DNA of 64,000 bases from Amyelois transitella (taxonomy: Eukaryota > Arthropoda > Insecta > Lepidoptera > Pyralidae), in NCBI RefSeq assembly GCF_032362555.1, contig NC_083523.1:1215501-1279500 (forward strand), given 5' to 3'. Below the pieces are notes generated by a model. That model did no database searches. It saw only the letters and a program-made list of their open reading frames with translations, and had not been told where the DNA came from. This document shows positions 52,949 to 64,000 of this stretch, one piece after another. A program made the translations under genes and the position numbers. The first letter of the stretch is position 1. Every line of letters begins with the position of its first letter.

Positions 52949-53486
52949 GAATACCTACTTAGCGAATATTTTTTTTATTGAAAAATTCTAAGAATGCATT
53001 TCAATATAAACAAGATAATGCATTTGACTATTTAACCGATAAAAGTCCAAGAGGAAAATACAGTTAATCCAAATCCATCAAGATTATCAGTGGAATGCAA
53101 GGTGCGTGCGCGCACTTAACTTCTCCTTGCACTTAATACAAGCCTAGCGCCTATTAAAATGTTGTGAGCACTTGTGTTAGGAAAATAAAGAATATAAAAA
53201 TGTAGGGGCTATAAACTTGAATCTTATTATATAGCGAAACATCTTCTCTCATAAACGGGTTTGTGAAAATAATGTTCTTTTTACTTACTTTTTGGTGACC
53301 TCAGTATCAATTGATTCTGGACTATGTTGTCATATCAGCGTAGAAGGCGCTGCTGCCCACTTCCGGCTTAATCCCTTAACCGCCTCTTACGATACAGACG
53401 GGAAGATATTGGCACTACATGGCTTACTGTATACTATGGTCTGAAATGTATGTCCAGTGATCTAGGTGCTAAAAATAAATATAATT

Positions 53487-53712
53487 ATATACGGGACAAA
53501 TTACACAGATTGAGTTAGCCTCGAAGTAAGTTCGAGACTTGTTTTTACGAAATATCAACTCAACGATACTATATTTTATGATAAATACTTATATAGATAA
53601 ACATCTAAGACCCAGGCCAATCAGAAAATGTTCTTTTCTCATCATGCCCTGGCTATGATTCGAACCCGCTGTCACAGACATGCGTACTACCGCTGCGTCA
53701 CAGAGGCCGTCT
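53487..53712 (-). mobile_element. SINE-B (tRNA-derived), nearly complete
   Basis: In reverse it has the head GGCCTCTGTGACGCAGCGGT, the B-box region GGGTTCGAATCATAG, and the end AATTTGTCCCGTATATAATT. Confidence 0.85.
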
Positions 53713-54049
53713 AAAATATGGCAACTCCTTATTCACTCCGCTCTGTGAGTCAGGCGCGTGAGTCGCAAATTGTCCAAACAATGCAGTGAATGCAATTTAG
53801 TTATCTTGGTACCGTTGACTTGGCTAAAGTCAATTTGTTTTGGTAATTATAGGTACAATCAAATAATATTGAAATGTATTTAAAAAAAACATGGTAAATA
53901 GCAAAAGTTATAATGACATTGTGTTATTTTATTTTGATTACATAAAGGACTGTAAATTAATTAAAAGTTTATTTTAAAACGAAAATACATTATGTATGTT
54001 TAACCTTTATGTATCTAGGGAGTCAGATTTCTGAGTGCTTTATTCTACT

Positions 54050-54206
54050 TCGTGTGTTCTTGGCGGCTAAGGAATAGGCCCATGAAATTGGATTCTTCTT
54101 TTAGCGGTAGGCAACCATCTAAATAGCCTTTCTATCTTTGCGAGACTTTTATTCTTGCCTTTGTCACTGTCTATCCCTTTAGGGATAAAGACGTGATCAT
54201 ATGTAC
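54050..54206 (+). mobile_element. Degenerate SINE-A
   Basis: GGCGGCTAAGGAATAGGCCC, GCGAGACTTTTATTCTTGCC and AGGGATAAAGACGTGATCAT. Confidence 0.65.
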
Positions 54207-54209
54207 ACT

Positions 54210-54382
54210 ATATTTGTAAATTGACGTCTGGTGAAAATGCTGCAGCGTAGTTTGTTCCGCCGCTTCTTCTGCACATGCGCTTTAGAAGCGGTAGGAGATA
54301 TAATCAGATTTAAGTGCTGGCCGTCGAAAAGTGATACCTTGTATTCAGTTTTGAAAGTAAATCTATTTTATTCAATTACGAG
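54210..54382 (+). mobile_element. Repeat family R4 copy
   Basis: About 85 percent like 50133-50282 by eye, with GTGATACCTTGTATTCAGTT and AAATCTATTTTATTC at the end. Confidence 0.65.
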
Positions 54383-54970
54383 AATGTATGTTCGACGATA
54401 AGTTGGTGTGAAACAATCATAATTTTAGAATAACATACACAATAACACATACGCTTGGCAGAATTTATCGGTATTTTTATTTTCCTGAACTAATTACCTG
54501 TAGGAGTTTCAAACAATGCTATGCTTTGGTCCAATTAAAGATACAGTAGTCAGAACAAATGATGTAACCGTCTGGCCTCCGACGCATGTGCGGAAAGTTA
54601 ATTAAAACTATATGAATATTGCGTATGTAATCAAGTATTTTTAATTGAAAAATAAAACCGCTTTAACTTCTGAAATATCTTTTGTTTGTTTGTTTGTAAT
54701 AACTTTATTGCATGGAAATTTACACAGTAACAAGAAAATATGTTGTAAGTACATAGTTTATAAAAGAAACAAATAATGTTCTTTTACTATAAGATATTAA
54801 TAATCAGGTACGTCGATTTGAATATCTAGTAACTTCAATCCAGGGTTATAATGTCGGTGAAATTCGGATAGAATATTTGTAAAAACTGTAAATAAAAAAA
54901 AAATAGTGTACGCTTAGGTAGGTATCTCATAAAAACTCCTTATAAAAATTGAGTCGTTTATCAGTAGGTA

Positions 54971-55199
54971 TCTTATATATAAAATTCTCGTGTCACAATG
55001 TTCGTTCCCGTATACCTCCGAAACGGCTTGACAGATTCTCATGAAGTTATGTGAGCATATTGGGTAGGTCTGAGAATCGGGCAACATATATTTTTCGTAC
55101 CCCTTAGTGATAAGGGTTGTCCACCATGTACATTTTTTTTTACTAGACATTACTTAAAACATATTTGTATGGCAAAACAACGTTTGCCGGGACATCTAG
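54971..55199 (+). mobile_element. Helitron-like element, third variant
   Basis: Starts TCTTATATATAAAATTCTCG and ends GCCGGGACATCTAG followed by T. The interior motif CCGAAACGGCTTGACAGATT is distinct from the other families. Confidence 0.65.
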
Positions 55200-55644
55200 T
55201 TTTACTATAATTATCTCTATTGTTAGTACCGCTACGAGTAACATTTCAGTGATATATTATTTTGCAAATACAAATAATTTTATCCTGTTCGTTTCATGGT
55301 CTATTTCTATATACGTATTCATTTGATTTTGCCTTGAGGAAAATATGAAAGGATTGTTCACAAAATGGGCATGTAGTTTGTTATATTTATAAACTTTATA
55401 TAGAATATGCATTAAATCAACTATTGATCTATTTCACACGGTATTTATCATTCGATTGTTAAACTGTGCCAGACATACATACGTACATAACAGATTTATT
55501 AACTGATACTAATTAAAATGAGACGACCGGTCGCACGGTACATTTGCCGCGGATCTGATGGGCCGTATGCCTGTTCGAATCTGTAACTATGTTATTGATA
55601 AACTTATCTATACTAATAATATAAAGAGGATATTTCGTAACTTT

Positions 55645-55915
55645 GAATACAAACATATAGTCACGTTTACACCCCGCAAGGGTAGACAGAACCAATAGTC
55701 TTGAAAAGACTGACCACGGCTACGTTCAGCTCTTATAGTCATGATAACTTCCTTCGCTTCATCCACATTCGTAACTCTCTTCATGCAAGCGGCAGTTTCG
55801 GGTACTCTTGACATGACCCTTTGCCAGGCCGTCCTTAATTTGATCAAGATACCTTCGTCTAGGCCTTCCCACTCCGACCTTCCCCTCCACACTCTCCTTG
55901 TATATCTGCTTAGAC
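55645..55915 (-). mobile_element. LINE-SINE chimera
   Basis: In sense (minus) orientation the RTE body (55915 down to about 55744; ATATACAAGGAGAGTGTGG ... AACGTGGATGAAGCGAAGG-like) is followed by the SINE-A 3' half (from AGCTGAACGTAGCC to CACGTTTACACCCC in reverse) instead of the LINE's own last 75 bp. About 15 bp of filler joins them. Confidence 0.8.
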
Positions 55916-56109
55916 TTTCATATTTTGATAGCTTGAAGATAAAAAAATATAGTTTTAAAGATAAAAGCTATATGGTATCTGGTGTTCTTGAACACCCACA
56001 GTTGTCACAACGTCACTTTCACAAGTACTCGCCACTTCTATAGTCTAATATTCTTCCGAATTCTATGGTTAGTGCAATTAAACGCTAATGTTTACACGTC
56101 TCACTGTGT

Positions 56110-56165
56110 TATGGTGTTATTTAGGGCGAGTTTCCTGTCTTGGACGCTGTGAACTCGCCCTATAC
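56110..56165. repeat. Short inverted repeat
   Basis: AGGGCGAGTT and AACTCGCCCT form a perfect 10-bp stem around about 19 bp. Confidence 0.6.
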
Positions 56166-56510
56166 ATTGTTGTGTCATAGTGTAAAAATTAACAGTAGGT
56201 CATTGCAGTGGGCTGTGTAGAACAACAGGACCCTGTGTGATGTGTGCGTCTAAACTAATATAATAGATGTTAATCTGAAGTTGACTGTAAATCATGAAGT
56301 GTCCAATTTATTCCCGAAGATTTTTATGTACAGCACATAAACTTTTTTTTCCGAACGGTAATCCTTTTTACGGACTCCCTCCCGTGTCTTCACCCGGGAG
56401 AGTGTGGGACTCCTGGCATCTAATGTGCCAGCCTACCCACTAAAACCCCTCTGGTAGGCCCTTTTTGAGGTCATCATGAGACCAAACCAAATTCTATTCT
56501 CTATTATTCG

Positions 56511-56790
56511 ACGGCCTCTGTGGCGCAACGGTAGTGCGCTTGTCTGTGTCACCGGAGGTCCCGGGTTCGAATCCCGGCCAGGGCATGATGAGAAACGAAC
56601 TTTCTCTGATTGGCCTGGGTCTTGGATGTTTATCTATATACGTTTTTATTATAAAAAAACAAACGGGGTGAGCTAAATAAAACCGTTTAAAAATATAGTA
56701 TCGTTGAGTTAGTTCTCGTAACACATGTTTCGAACTTACTTCGAGGCTAACTCAATCTGTGTAATTTGTCCCGTATATATTTATATATTT
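56511..56790 (+). mobile_element. SINE-B (tRNA-derived), complete head
   Basis: The first 73 bases are tRNA-like: A-box-like TGGCGCAACGGTAGTGCGC and B-box GGTTCGAATCC in GGTCCCGGGTTCGAATCCCG. The unrelated body GATTGGCCTGGGTCTTGGAT and the end ATTTGTCCCGTATATATTTA follow. An internal RNA polymerase III promoter is implied. Confidence 0.88.
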
Positions 56791-57194
56791 ATTATCGCGC
56801 CATAGAGTTACCTCTTCACGCGTTATGTACCAATCTTCTTGGAAATTCGCGTATACATAATTAAGAGTATGTAGAATGACGTGGGTTCATCACGGTAAGT
56901 ACTATTATAGTTCTAGTGGTGTTTGAGAAAAACCTGTACCTTTTGTATTTGGTGCTATATTCGCGCGGGCGATGCCGCGGGTTAAAGCTTGTTACAAATA
57001 AAATAAACGGTCCGGCGTAGCGCAGGAAATCCTTGTTGCGGTCTGAACTTTATACAGTTTGTCCAAAAATATCTTTATATTCTTCGACTATAAGTCCAAA
57101 AATATCTTCGGCGTCTACCCAGAGCTTAGACCCAGAGTTACCTTGGCTTATATCCTACTAAAGATTCTAGCGATGGGCAATCTGTTGCTATATA

Positions 57195-57287
57195 TACATA
57201 CACAAAGTCACGTCTATATCCCTTGCGTTGCTATTAGGTATTTGTATGTATTTATGTATCTGTTTACCCCGCAAGGGATATAGACTC
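57195..57287. mobile_element. Inverted pair of SINE-A tails
   Basis: A reverse tail (AGTCACGTCTATATCCCTTGC, 57207-57227) and a forward tail (GTTTACCCCGCAAGGGATATA, 57260-57285) are separated by 35 bp, forming a partial palindrome. Confidence 0.75.
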
Positions 57288-57761
57288 ACGTAACCCACCA
57301 TACACCTACCCTTTTACTACATAATTCTCTTCATTTTACCTGTGTCATCCTCAGTTTTCAAAGCAAAGCTAATTTGTCAACATGTTTACTTGAAATCCAG
57401 AAAATTCTAAACCAGACAGCTTCCTCTGCGTGGGCGTAGTGAATGACTCGGGTGTTTCTCCAAAAATGCACTCTTATTAGCCACAAATTTGCCGTACAAG
57501 TGCGTCAGCTGATTCCCGCTTCCCACGCGGCGGTTGTCGACCCCGCCGGGAATTGAATCAGCCAGCGGCTCAATGGGCCGCAATGCCACAACAATTGGAC
57601 GAGGGACCCGCAACTCTTCAACTGGACTCGCATTTTGCGCAACGATGTTGACTAAGGGCGAAACCACTTTTGTCCAAGGCAATTTTCCATGGATTTCCAC
57701 GTAGTTTGTTTGTTTGTTTGTTTGTAATATCTTTATTTAATGAATGAATAAGCATAGGTAC

Positions 57762-57955
57762 ATACATATGGTCACGTCTATATCCCTTGCGGGGTAAACA
57801 GAGCCAACAATCTTGAAAAGACTGAATGGCCACGTTCAGCTATTTGGCTTAATGATAGAATTGAGATTCAAATTGTGACAGGTTGCTAGCCCATCGCCTA
57901 AAAAGAATCCCAAGTTTGTAAATAAACAATCCTTGGTGCCGGGAACCATACGGCA
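57762..57955 (-). mobile_element. SINE-A with internal deletion
   Basis: Tail and body are intact to AATCCCAAGTTTGTAA, then it jumps to the head TTGGTGCCGGGAACCATACG. The CATGGATGTCG block is missing. Possible target duplication AATGAATAA. Confidence 0.87.
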
Positions 57956-58481
57956 ATGAATAAAAGTTATCAATACATATAATAAAATAGTAAAAAATAA
58001 TTTATAACCATGAAGAAATAGTAACCGAGCACGAATTAAAAAAAAAAAGTCTGTTTACCCTGTTATCGATAAATTTGTACTTACATCATAGCTAATACTG
58101 ATTGCGTCGAACTTTTGTCGAGTATAAATCGAGTTGCGATAGTAATATCGTGGTGACGGTGTAATTAAACGAACCAGCGGTAATTGGCGCCATTACAGTC
58201 GTCATAACAAATTAATTACGGTACAGAAATGGACGTAGTACATATAGGGAGCATTACATAAACAGATGGTCAGCTTTCACGAAACAGCTACCTGTTCGTG
58301 TGAGTCGGATATCCGAATCCGTTTTGGCGGATCTTTTCACTTACTGGTCGTTCGGTGTGAAAGTGGATCGGGATTTTATTTTAGAGGGTCGATTCGATTC
58401 ACGATCTTTGATAGGACAATGTTTTTTCTTCGTTCTCTCTTTTCTTCTTGCTCTGCAGTTAACCTCAATTATAAAAGAATA

Positions 58482-58620
58482 GAATAGAATAGATTTATTT
58501 TCAAAATTGGATACAAGGTATCACTTATCGACGTCACATCTCTTAAATCTAATTATAACTGCTACCGCTTCCAAAGCGAACATACAAAAACTAGAACATA
58601 CCCAACGAAATTAAGTAATC
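58482..58620 (-). mobile_element. Repeat family R4 copy
   Basis: AGATTTATTTTCAAAATTGG, ATACAAGGTATCACTTATCG and CTACCGCTTCCAAAGCG in reverse of the 54210 copy. Confidence 0.6.
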
Positions 58621-58774
58621 TAAGAATCCTATATTTTTGGCATATTTGGCTGCCCAGTTTTATCAATAAAAATTTATCTGCAGGGGAGTTTCGAGGAACA
58701 AACAAACATTTTTTCCAAACGTGCATTTTTGCTCCAACTCGAATTATATAAAAAAAAATTGTTGTTGGTAGATC

Positions 58775-58935
58775 AAACTACTTTTCGCCCGCGGTTCCGC
58801 CCCCTTAAGCATTATAACGTAATGTCCTTCTCCGTATCCGTACTCCACACCACGTATGTAAAATTTTATAGAAATCGGTTCAGTTGTTTAACGTTGAGGA
58901 GTGAACAGACTTACTTTCGCATTAATGTTATCATT
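58775..58935 (-). mobile_element. Degenerate Helitron-like fragment
   Basis: TTCGCCCGCGGTTCCGCCCC and GAAATCGGTTCAGTTGTTTAA resemble the Helitron-like interior; the ends are not clear. Confidence 0.4.
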
Positions 58936-59164
58936 TGAGATTGTAGATGATGGAACATCAATAAAAAACTGGCTTCACAAATAGGAGATATTGAAAGGTC
59001 AAACGGGCTATCCATCTATCACCTCATTGTTTTGTGCCATCCTAATTGTAGCAGGAAATGTTCCCGGGAATTGACAATTAAACTGTTTTGGAGACACCGC
59101 TTTGGTGAATTAACTGGCGGTCAACAACCAAGCTGTTACTGCAACGGGAATGTTATCCCTTAAA

Positions 59165-59272
59165 ATACATACATACATATAATCACGTCTATATCCCTTG
59201 CGGGGTAGACAGAGCCAACAGTCTTGTAAAGACTGATAGGCCACGTTCAGCTATTTGGCTTTAAGATAAAAT
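59165..59272 (-). mobile_element. SINE-A, 5' truncated
   Basis: TACATACATACATATAATCA tail and body to AGCTATTTGGCTTTAAGAT. ATCCCTTAA flanks both sides. Confidence 0.88.
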
Positions 59273-59529
59273 CCCTTAATTATATGAAAAAGTTTGACCG
59301 AGCTTTTAAAAGAGGGTTTGTGATATAGTTGAAAAATTTTCAGTCCGGCCACGTATGATAATTCTTTTTAATATGCTCTGAAGTCTCTTAATATAGTTAT
59401 TAAAAGTAAGAAAAGTCCTGTCCTAATGTTTGTAATATTTTTTCTAATGTGCAGTAAAGTGTATTTCATTCATTCATTTTATAAAGCTGAGCTGATGATT
59501 GAAGGTATAACTCAGTTAGGGAGTCAAAG

Positions 59530-59781
59530 GATCCCAATTAAATTATAAATGCGAAAATAAGTTTGTTTCTTATCTTTTGAAGCGTTATTTACTGAACCAA
59601 TTTTCTTGTAGTTTTGCGTATATAAAATTAAAGAGTCTGGTGAAGGACATATAGTTCTTTTCATCCCGGTATAAACTATAGTTGGATCGGCGAATAACCA
59701 GTTTTCTTTTGAAGGTGACGCTAAAATCACACATGTTGGTCGAAGTAATTGCGTATGCGCAAAGCTGCGGATAAAAGCTAG
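59530..59781 (+). mobile_element. Helitron-like element, further variant
   Basis: AATTATAAATGCGAAAATAA near the start and GCTGCGGATAAAAGCTAG before T at the end. Confidence 0.6.
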
Positions 59782-59790
59782 TACAATTTT

Positions 59791-59865
59791 ACATACACAA
59801 AATCACACACCTTTCCCTTAGGGGTAGGTAGAGACTACATTATTTCCACTTGCCACGAACCCCAC
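59791..59865 (-). mobile_element. RTE LINE 3' fragment
   Basis: ACACAAAATCACACACCTTT, GGGTAGGTAGAGACTACAT and TTCCACTTGCCACGAACCCC in reverse. Confidence 0.75.
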
Positions 59866-60559
59866 TTGTAGAATTGTGTATTCAATACGGGTTGATATGA
59901 ATCCAGTTATCGTAAAACTAACCCTATCTTATCTGAGAGAAAGAGTCAGCTTTGGTAAGCCACCATTATCTTTAAAAATATTTCATTCATATAGTAGGTT
60001 TGACTCATTATTTCGTACTCTTGACTCGTGTTTCGATAAGAAAGTACAAGTGTTGGGATTTTCAATAGAATTGATATACTTTTTATTTCCGTCTCGCTTT
60101 TTGCTACTCGCGTAAATTTTCCCTAAAACCCTACGATCAAGGAGTATAAAAAATCTGTTTTTATACTTGATCGAAGCTAAAACAGGAATAATGGGGAGTT
60201 TTGAGAAAATATTTTTAATCATGTTTTAAACCACATTACTGATTTTCAGCTTGTTGGGAATTTTTACTTTCGTTCTTATTTTTTGATCTAATATGACTGA
60301 CGAACTGAGGCAGTAGTCACTTTTCTTTTTTACTTACAAATCAACGTGATGAATGATCTATTTGACCAATGACAGTTTTATAGGATGTCCAGCTCGGTCT
60401 TTGGTCGAGAATTTTATTGGGGAATAAACTCAAATATCTGTGTTCAGAAATAGTCCACTTACAATTGTATACTTGCATGCATAACAAACAGTCCCTTATT
60501 ACACATAGGTATGTATGAATTACCGTCACAACCGCCTAGAAAGTTGACTCAGCAAACCA

Positions 60560-60772
60560 TAACGTACTCCGCCGTCAACGTGCGCAGGGGCTCGGGCGTG
60601 ACACATGGCGCAAACGAAGCAGGGTCGCCGCGCAGGGCTCCGAAAATAGTAGCGGGAGGAGGGCCGCGAACGACGCACGCGCAGCTACACGCGGCCTTAT
60701 TAATTGGAGACGCGAGTTGAAAATAAATAAATTAAAAAATAACGCGTTCGAATTTTAAATTAGTGAAGTGCA
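60560..60772 (+). promoter_or_regulatory. GC-rich promoter-like block
   Basis: A GC-rich island (TCAACGTGCGCAGGGGCTCG, GAGGGCCGCGAACGACGCAC, CGCAGCTACACGCGGCC) in AT-rich DNA, free of recognised repeats. It is followed by an AT-rich leader into the ATG at 60773. Confidence 0.45.
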
Positions 60773-60880
60773 ATGTTGTGCGGCACGAACGGCGCCGTCG
60801 CAGCTATGGACCGCGCGTATATGTCACTGCGCGCGCGCAAACCACAGTCCAAGTCAACCGTTGGGGATTTGACCTCAAAG
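60773..60880 (+). CDS. Possible first coding exon after a GC-rich promoter block
   Basis: ATG in a reasonable context (GTGAAGTGCAATG) opens a frame starting MLCGTNGAVAAMDRAYMSLR, then ARKPQSKSTVGDLTSK. The nearest phase-0 junctions, AAG/GTCTAC at 60881 and AAG/GTCTTG at 60896, are poor donors. It is phase-compatible with loco exon 3, so it could be another loco start. It could also belong to a gene beyond the window or be non-coding. I do not recognise the peptide. Confidence 0.35.
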
Positions 60881-61686
60881 GTCTACACGTTCAAGGTCTT
60901 GTATATTTTGATTTCGCGCATGCATTTTGATAATTCAGATATTGATATTGTCAATGAGATATCGCTTTAAGTTTTGTTTAAAATCTTAACTAGCTTGTTC
61001 AAAATCATTTAACTACATGATTTGGTCTTTCATCGGCTTTTTTGGTTTGCGTTCTGTTTCCGTAGATCATTATAATTTTATTACTACTTGTACTTCCTCA
61101 TTTCGTGTGTCGTAAAACTCTTTCTACTCTGTAAGCCTCGTACTGGTTTCACAAGTAATTGGGCGTGAATGTGATATAACGTTACTAAGTAGCCTACAAT
61201 GATGTAGCCGTATGAATGATTCATAGACTAGTTATTTTATTTATGTGTCTATGAGCTTGCAATGGACAATGTGTACCGTTGTTAGGAAACAGTATTTTCC
61301 ATGCATTCTGTGAGCCCTCCGTTGATATCATTATTACTTCTCCTTTTATTAAGTTCTTTTTAAATATATATCGTTTATCTGGTTTTCTGTATCTAGAGCC
61401 AGTTATTCCATAGGTTTTAAGCTAATTTTTGTATTTATATCTTGCTTAAGATTGGCATATATCAACACACGATCGCCATTTCCATATTCTTGATTTGGGT
61501 CAAACAGCTAATGAATTGTGTTTCGTCCAATAGGACACAAACCAGGAAAACTGACTATTGAACATCTGTCCGTTTAATATAAACTATATTATTAGGTTAC
61601 GTAAACAATATACAGAATTTTTATGCAGTTGTGCTGTCAATCATATCGTATGTAATTGATTCATAGTTAATTTGGGACGCCCTGTA

Positions 61687-61850
61687 AATGGTCAGGTCAA
61701 AAGTACCCGAAACCGCCGAGCTTGCATGAAGAGAGTCATGAATGTGGATGAAGCGAAGGAAGTATGCAGAGATCGTGACAAGTTAAAAGAGGAATTCTCT
61801 GACTACCCCTTCGGGAAAGAGGCGTGGTTTTATGTATGTATGTATGTATT
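61687..61850 (+). mobile_element. RTE LINE 3' end with intact tail
   Basis: Codes KSTRNRRACMKRVMNVDEAK, identical to the same segment of the 26796-28830 copy, and ends GAAAGAGGCGTGGTTTTATG plus TATG repeats. Confidence 0.9.
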
Positions 61851-61889
61851 AATATGGGAAATCTTTAGAAGTCTTCTATTACTCAGTGA

Positions 61890-62063
61890 TTGACTGACAT
61901 AGACAACGCGCAGCCCAAACCCGGTCTTAAAATTGGCATGTAGGGTTACTTTATGTGGTCTAGAGGTGCACTAAGCTCCCTTAGTTTACCGGATTTTCCC
62001 GCGGGAACGGCAATTGACGGGATTTTTATTTTTTCGGTGGTCGCTGCTATGGGCGTTGTCTAG
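61890..62063. mobile_element. Repeat family R3 copy, ending CTAG
   Basis: GTGGTCTAGAGGTGCACTAAG and TTTTCCCGCGGGAACGGCAA, ending GGGCGTTGTCTAG followed by T, which hints that R3 may also be Helitron-like. Confidence 0.5.
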
Positions 62064-63805
62064 TTGCTATATAAGTTAAGTGTAATAAAAAGGCCTTTAT
62101 TCGAATCTTTTTTAATAGTTGTGTTATCAACATCTTCAACTGGCAATGTTTTTTGGCTTGAACCGAGACATCATATTTGAGGTTATTGAAATATATTCAT
62201 TCAAACATTACCTTAGTTTACTGAAAGTAAGTACAACTATTGTAAAATAAATCGTTTCTCCACGTCCAGTTCAATATATAAAGCTACTATTCTTTTTATA
62301 TTCGTCTTGATCCTTTTCCATCCTTATATTTTACAAAATGGTCTATTTCAAGTATTACTTTAATTAAAATTTCAACATCTAGACTATCATTAGTCCAAAT
62401 GATAGTGTTACAATTCTCATTATTAATATTCTAGTTTGGTAGTTCTGTAATATTAATGTGATGACTTCCTTTTGATCCGGCCGAATGAAAATTTTCCCCG
62501 TCCCGAATATTTATAACTGTGCACACGATGGTAACACACAATCAATCATTTTACACGAGCATGATTATCTAAGAGTTAGGATACACGCCTGTAAGTTTTA
62601 TTTTTCTTGGAAACATCAGCTCAACGTCGTCGTAGAAAGTTTTCGATTTTTTTAAAAATGTTTATACAAGTCTAATAACAAATATTGATTGGTTGATGAA
62701 TGAAATTCTTTAGACAAAGCAATTACCGTGGAACAGTTTTAGCGATAAACTCTCATTTATTGTCGCTATCAATGTGTCTCTAATTTTTGAGACTTTTATA
62801 AGTTTAGTTTATAAAACTATTTCGTTAATAAGTTTTGTTCAGGCCACACATGACTTGGCGGCCATGTGTATCCCGTTGGGTTCTTTACATGTGCGATTGG
62901 AAGCATTTAGAAAGGAATTTCCGAAATTTCCACGAAAACTTTTATTGATATCACATGCCTTTATTGGAAAACGATACTACAGAATAGTGCTATAAGTTTA
63001 GGAACTGCGATAAACTCAGTTACACATGTAAGAACTTTATCGTTCTCGTAACCTGGTTGTGTGTAATGTGTATCAGCTTTAGCGTACGCAGTTACCCAGT
63101 TCTATAAACTTTTTATTATCAACATTGTCTAATGTCAGTTTGTTTATGATGCGGTCCGCTTTACGAGCGGCCCACGTAAACGTACTAGCCGATGTTGTTA
63201 CTTTCTTGTTTACTCTTTTATATTTCTGTTTTTGTTATTTTCTTCTCGTTCTCTTTGCTAGTGGAAAGTTTATCAGCTGTTTGACATATTTTTGTATTAT
63301 TGGTTGATTCAATACAAACTAATTGGTTATTATATTTGATTGTTGTGTGAGTTAGATCTGAAAGTCTATAAATACTGTCCCTCGAAGCGAAATAATAGCT
63401 TGTGTCATTGCAAGTTCTTCTTCTTCCGTCCCTGGTCTCGTTATGTTGAGTCGGGTCTCCTCGCTTTTCTGCGCCCAGACGTTCGGTATTGGGTCCTCGA
63501 TTCTGGCAACGGGGCTTGCTTGAGATCCTTTTGGATATTTGACCACCAGATCGATATGGCGGGCGGCCTCTGCCTCTTTTTTTGTTCAAAAATTCATGAT
63601 TGTTAATTTATTTAATTTTGTTGTGTGAGTGAGTTAATGTTTCAGATGCTAAAATTTGTAGTTAATATCTTCCTTTATTTGTAACATTCGTATTTGAATC
63701 TGTATCTGCCGTTAGCCAGTCAGGTGGCACCCCACCTGCGCCCCCGTCACGGCAGGTGATCACCCCAAACTTATCACCCACCACCCGACCATACAACCTT
63801 ATTGC

Positions 63806-64000
63806 ATTCACTTAAGGTTCATTATCTTTGCCCGGATTTGATTCTGTGGGGTTCATAGTTTGAGTAAAGTTGCTAGTATGTTGATGTTTGATATTTTTCA
63901 TGCCATATCATCCTGGTATATTTTATATTTTATTCACTGAAGGTTCATTGTCTTTGACTAGATTTGATTCTGTGGGGTTCATAGTTTGAGTAAAGTAGCT
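63806..64000 (+). repeat. Start of a 126-bp tandem repeat running off the window
   Basis: Two units begin ATTCACTTAAGGTTC (63806) and ATTCACTGAAGGTTC (63932). They share GATTTGATTCTGTGGGGTTC and ATAGTTTGAGTAAAGT. The second unit is cut by the window end, so the array length is unknown. Confidence 0.88.

Larger units (their letters stand above)
48753..60500. other. Repeat-dominated region without a supported gene
   Basis: Numerous repeats are listed. The remaining unique sequence is AT-rich, and I found no exon with acceptor, donor and conserved peptide. Confidence 0.4.
60881..63800. other. Sparse region, no supported gene
   Basis: One RTE fragment and one R3 repeat are seen. A GC-richer stretch at 63400-63770 has open frames on both strands and a Lys/Arg-Gly-Arg-Pro-rich minus-strand peptide, but no family I can name. 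Confidence 0.35.

Noticed and set aside
56512..56585. tRNA gene
   Set aside because: The A- and B-box-like sequences are present, but the acceptor stem does not pair well and the sequence continues into the SINE-B body found elsewhere.
62840..62890. Exon-like segment after TTTTGTTCAG, reading ATHDLAAMCIPLGSLH
   Set aside because: The following GTGCGA is a weak donor, and the peptide resembles nothing I know. No neighbouring exon fits.
63218..63589. 123-codon minus-strand frame rich in Arg, Gly and Pro
   Set aside because: Overlapping open frames exist on both strands in this GC-richer patch, and none shows a recognisable domain. It may be a decayed repeat.

Overview
This window is nuclear DNA of a lepidopteran, most probably a moth. 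The genes have short, well-spliced exons in an AT-rich background, and the non-coding DNA is packed with repeats typical of Lepidoptera: an RTE-type LINE, a very abundant SINE that shares its 3' tail, tRNA-derived SINEs, Helitron-like elements with TC...CTAG ends inserted between A and T, and hAT-like elements with 8-bp target duplications. No rRNA, functional tRNA, CRISPR or bacterial feature is visible.

Gene layout, left to right. 361-870 (+): the last two exons of an unrecognised acidic, proline-rich protein. 3835-4799 (-): a complete three-exon TRAPPC2/sedlin. 5541-6661 (+): a small four-exon gene that resembles the meiotic break factor REC114. 7024-14750 (+): a complete 12-exon kinetochore gene Ndc80/HEC1 (648 codons assembled). 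15599-25639 (-): a complete 13-exon nucleolar gene Noc3/NOC3L (818 codons). 26269-33370 (+): the 5' coding exons (PDZ and PTB domains) of the RGS12/loco homologue. Its RGS, RBD and GoLoco exons are not in the window, so most of 33-64 kb is probably loco intron. A phase-compatible alternative first exon lies at 41392-41451, and a second, weaker candidate near 60773.

Functionally the genes are housekeeping, cell-division and signalling genes, not an operon or cluster. Ndc80 (chromosome segregation) and the REC114-like gene (meiotic recombination) are adjacent on the same strand. Ndc80 and Noc3 are convergent. A GC-rich, promoter-like block with an X-box (RFX-type) palindrome sits between their 3' ends and may drive a transcript that runs antisense through Noc3.

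The most unusual feature is the repeat ecology. I count 46 recognisable copies or fragments of one SINE and 14 pieces of its likely partner LINE. Several insertions lie directly on splice junctions. In Noc3, two insertions have target-site duplications that coincide with a splice acceptor and a splice donor, so each insertion copied the splice signal and left splicing possible. There is also a three-level nested insertion (SINE in hAT in LINE) inside an Ndc80 intron, a LINE-SINE chimera, and a 258-bp minisatellite that has captured the SINE tail. In the entries, SINE-A means the LINE-tailed SINE, SINE-B the tRNA-derived one, and RTE the partner LINE.
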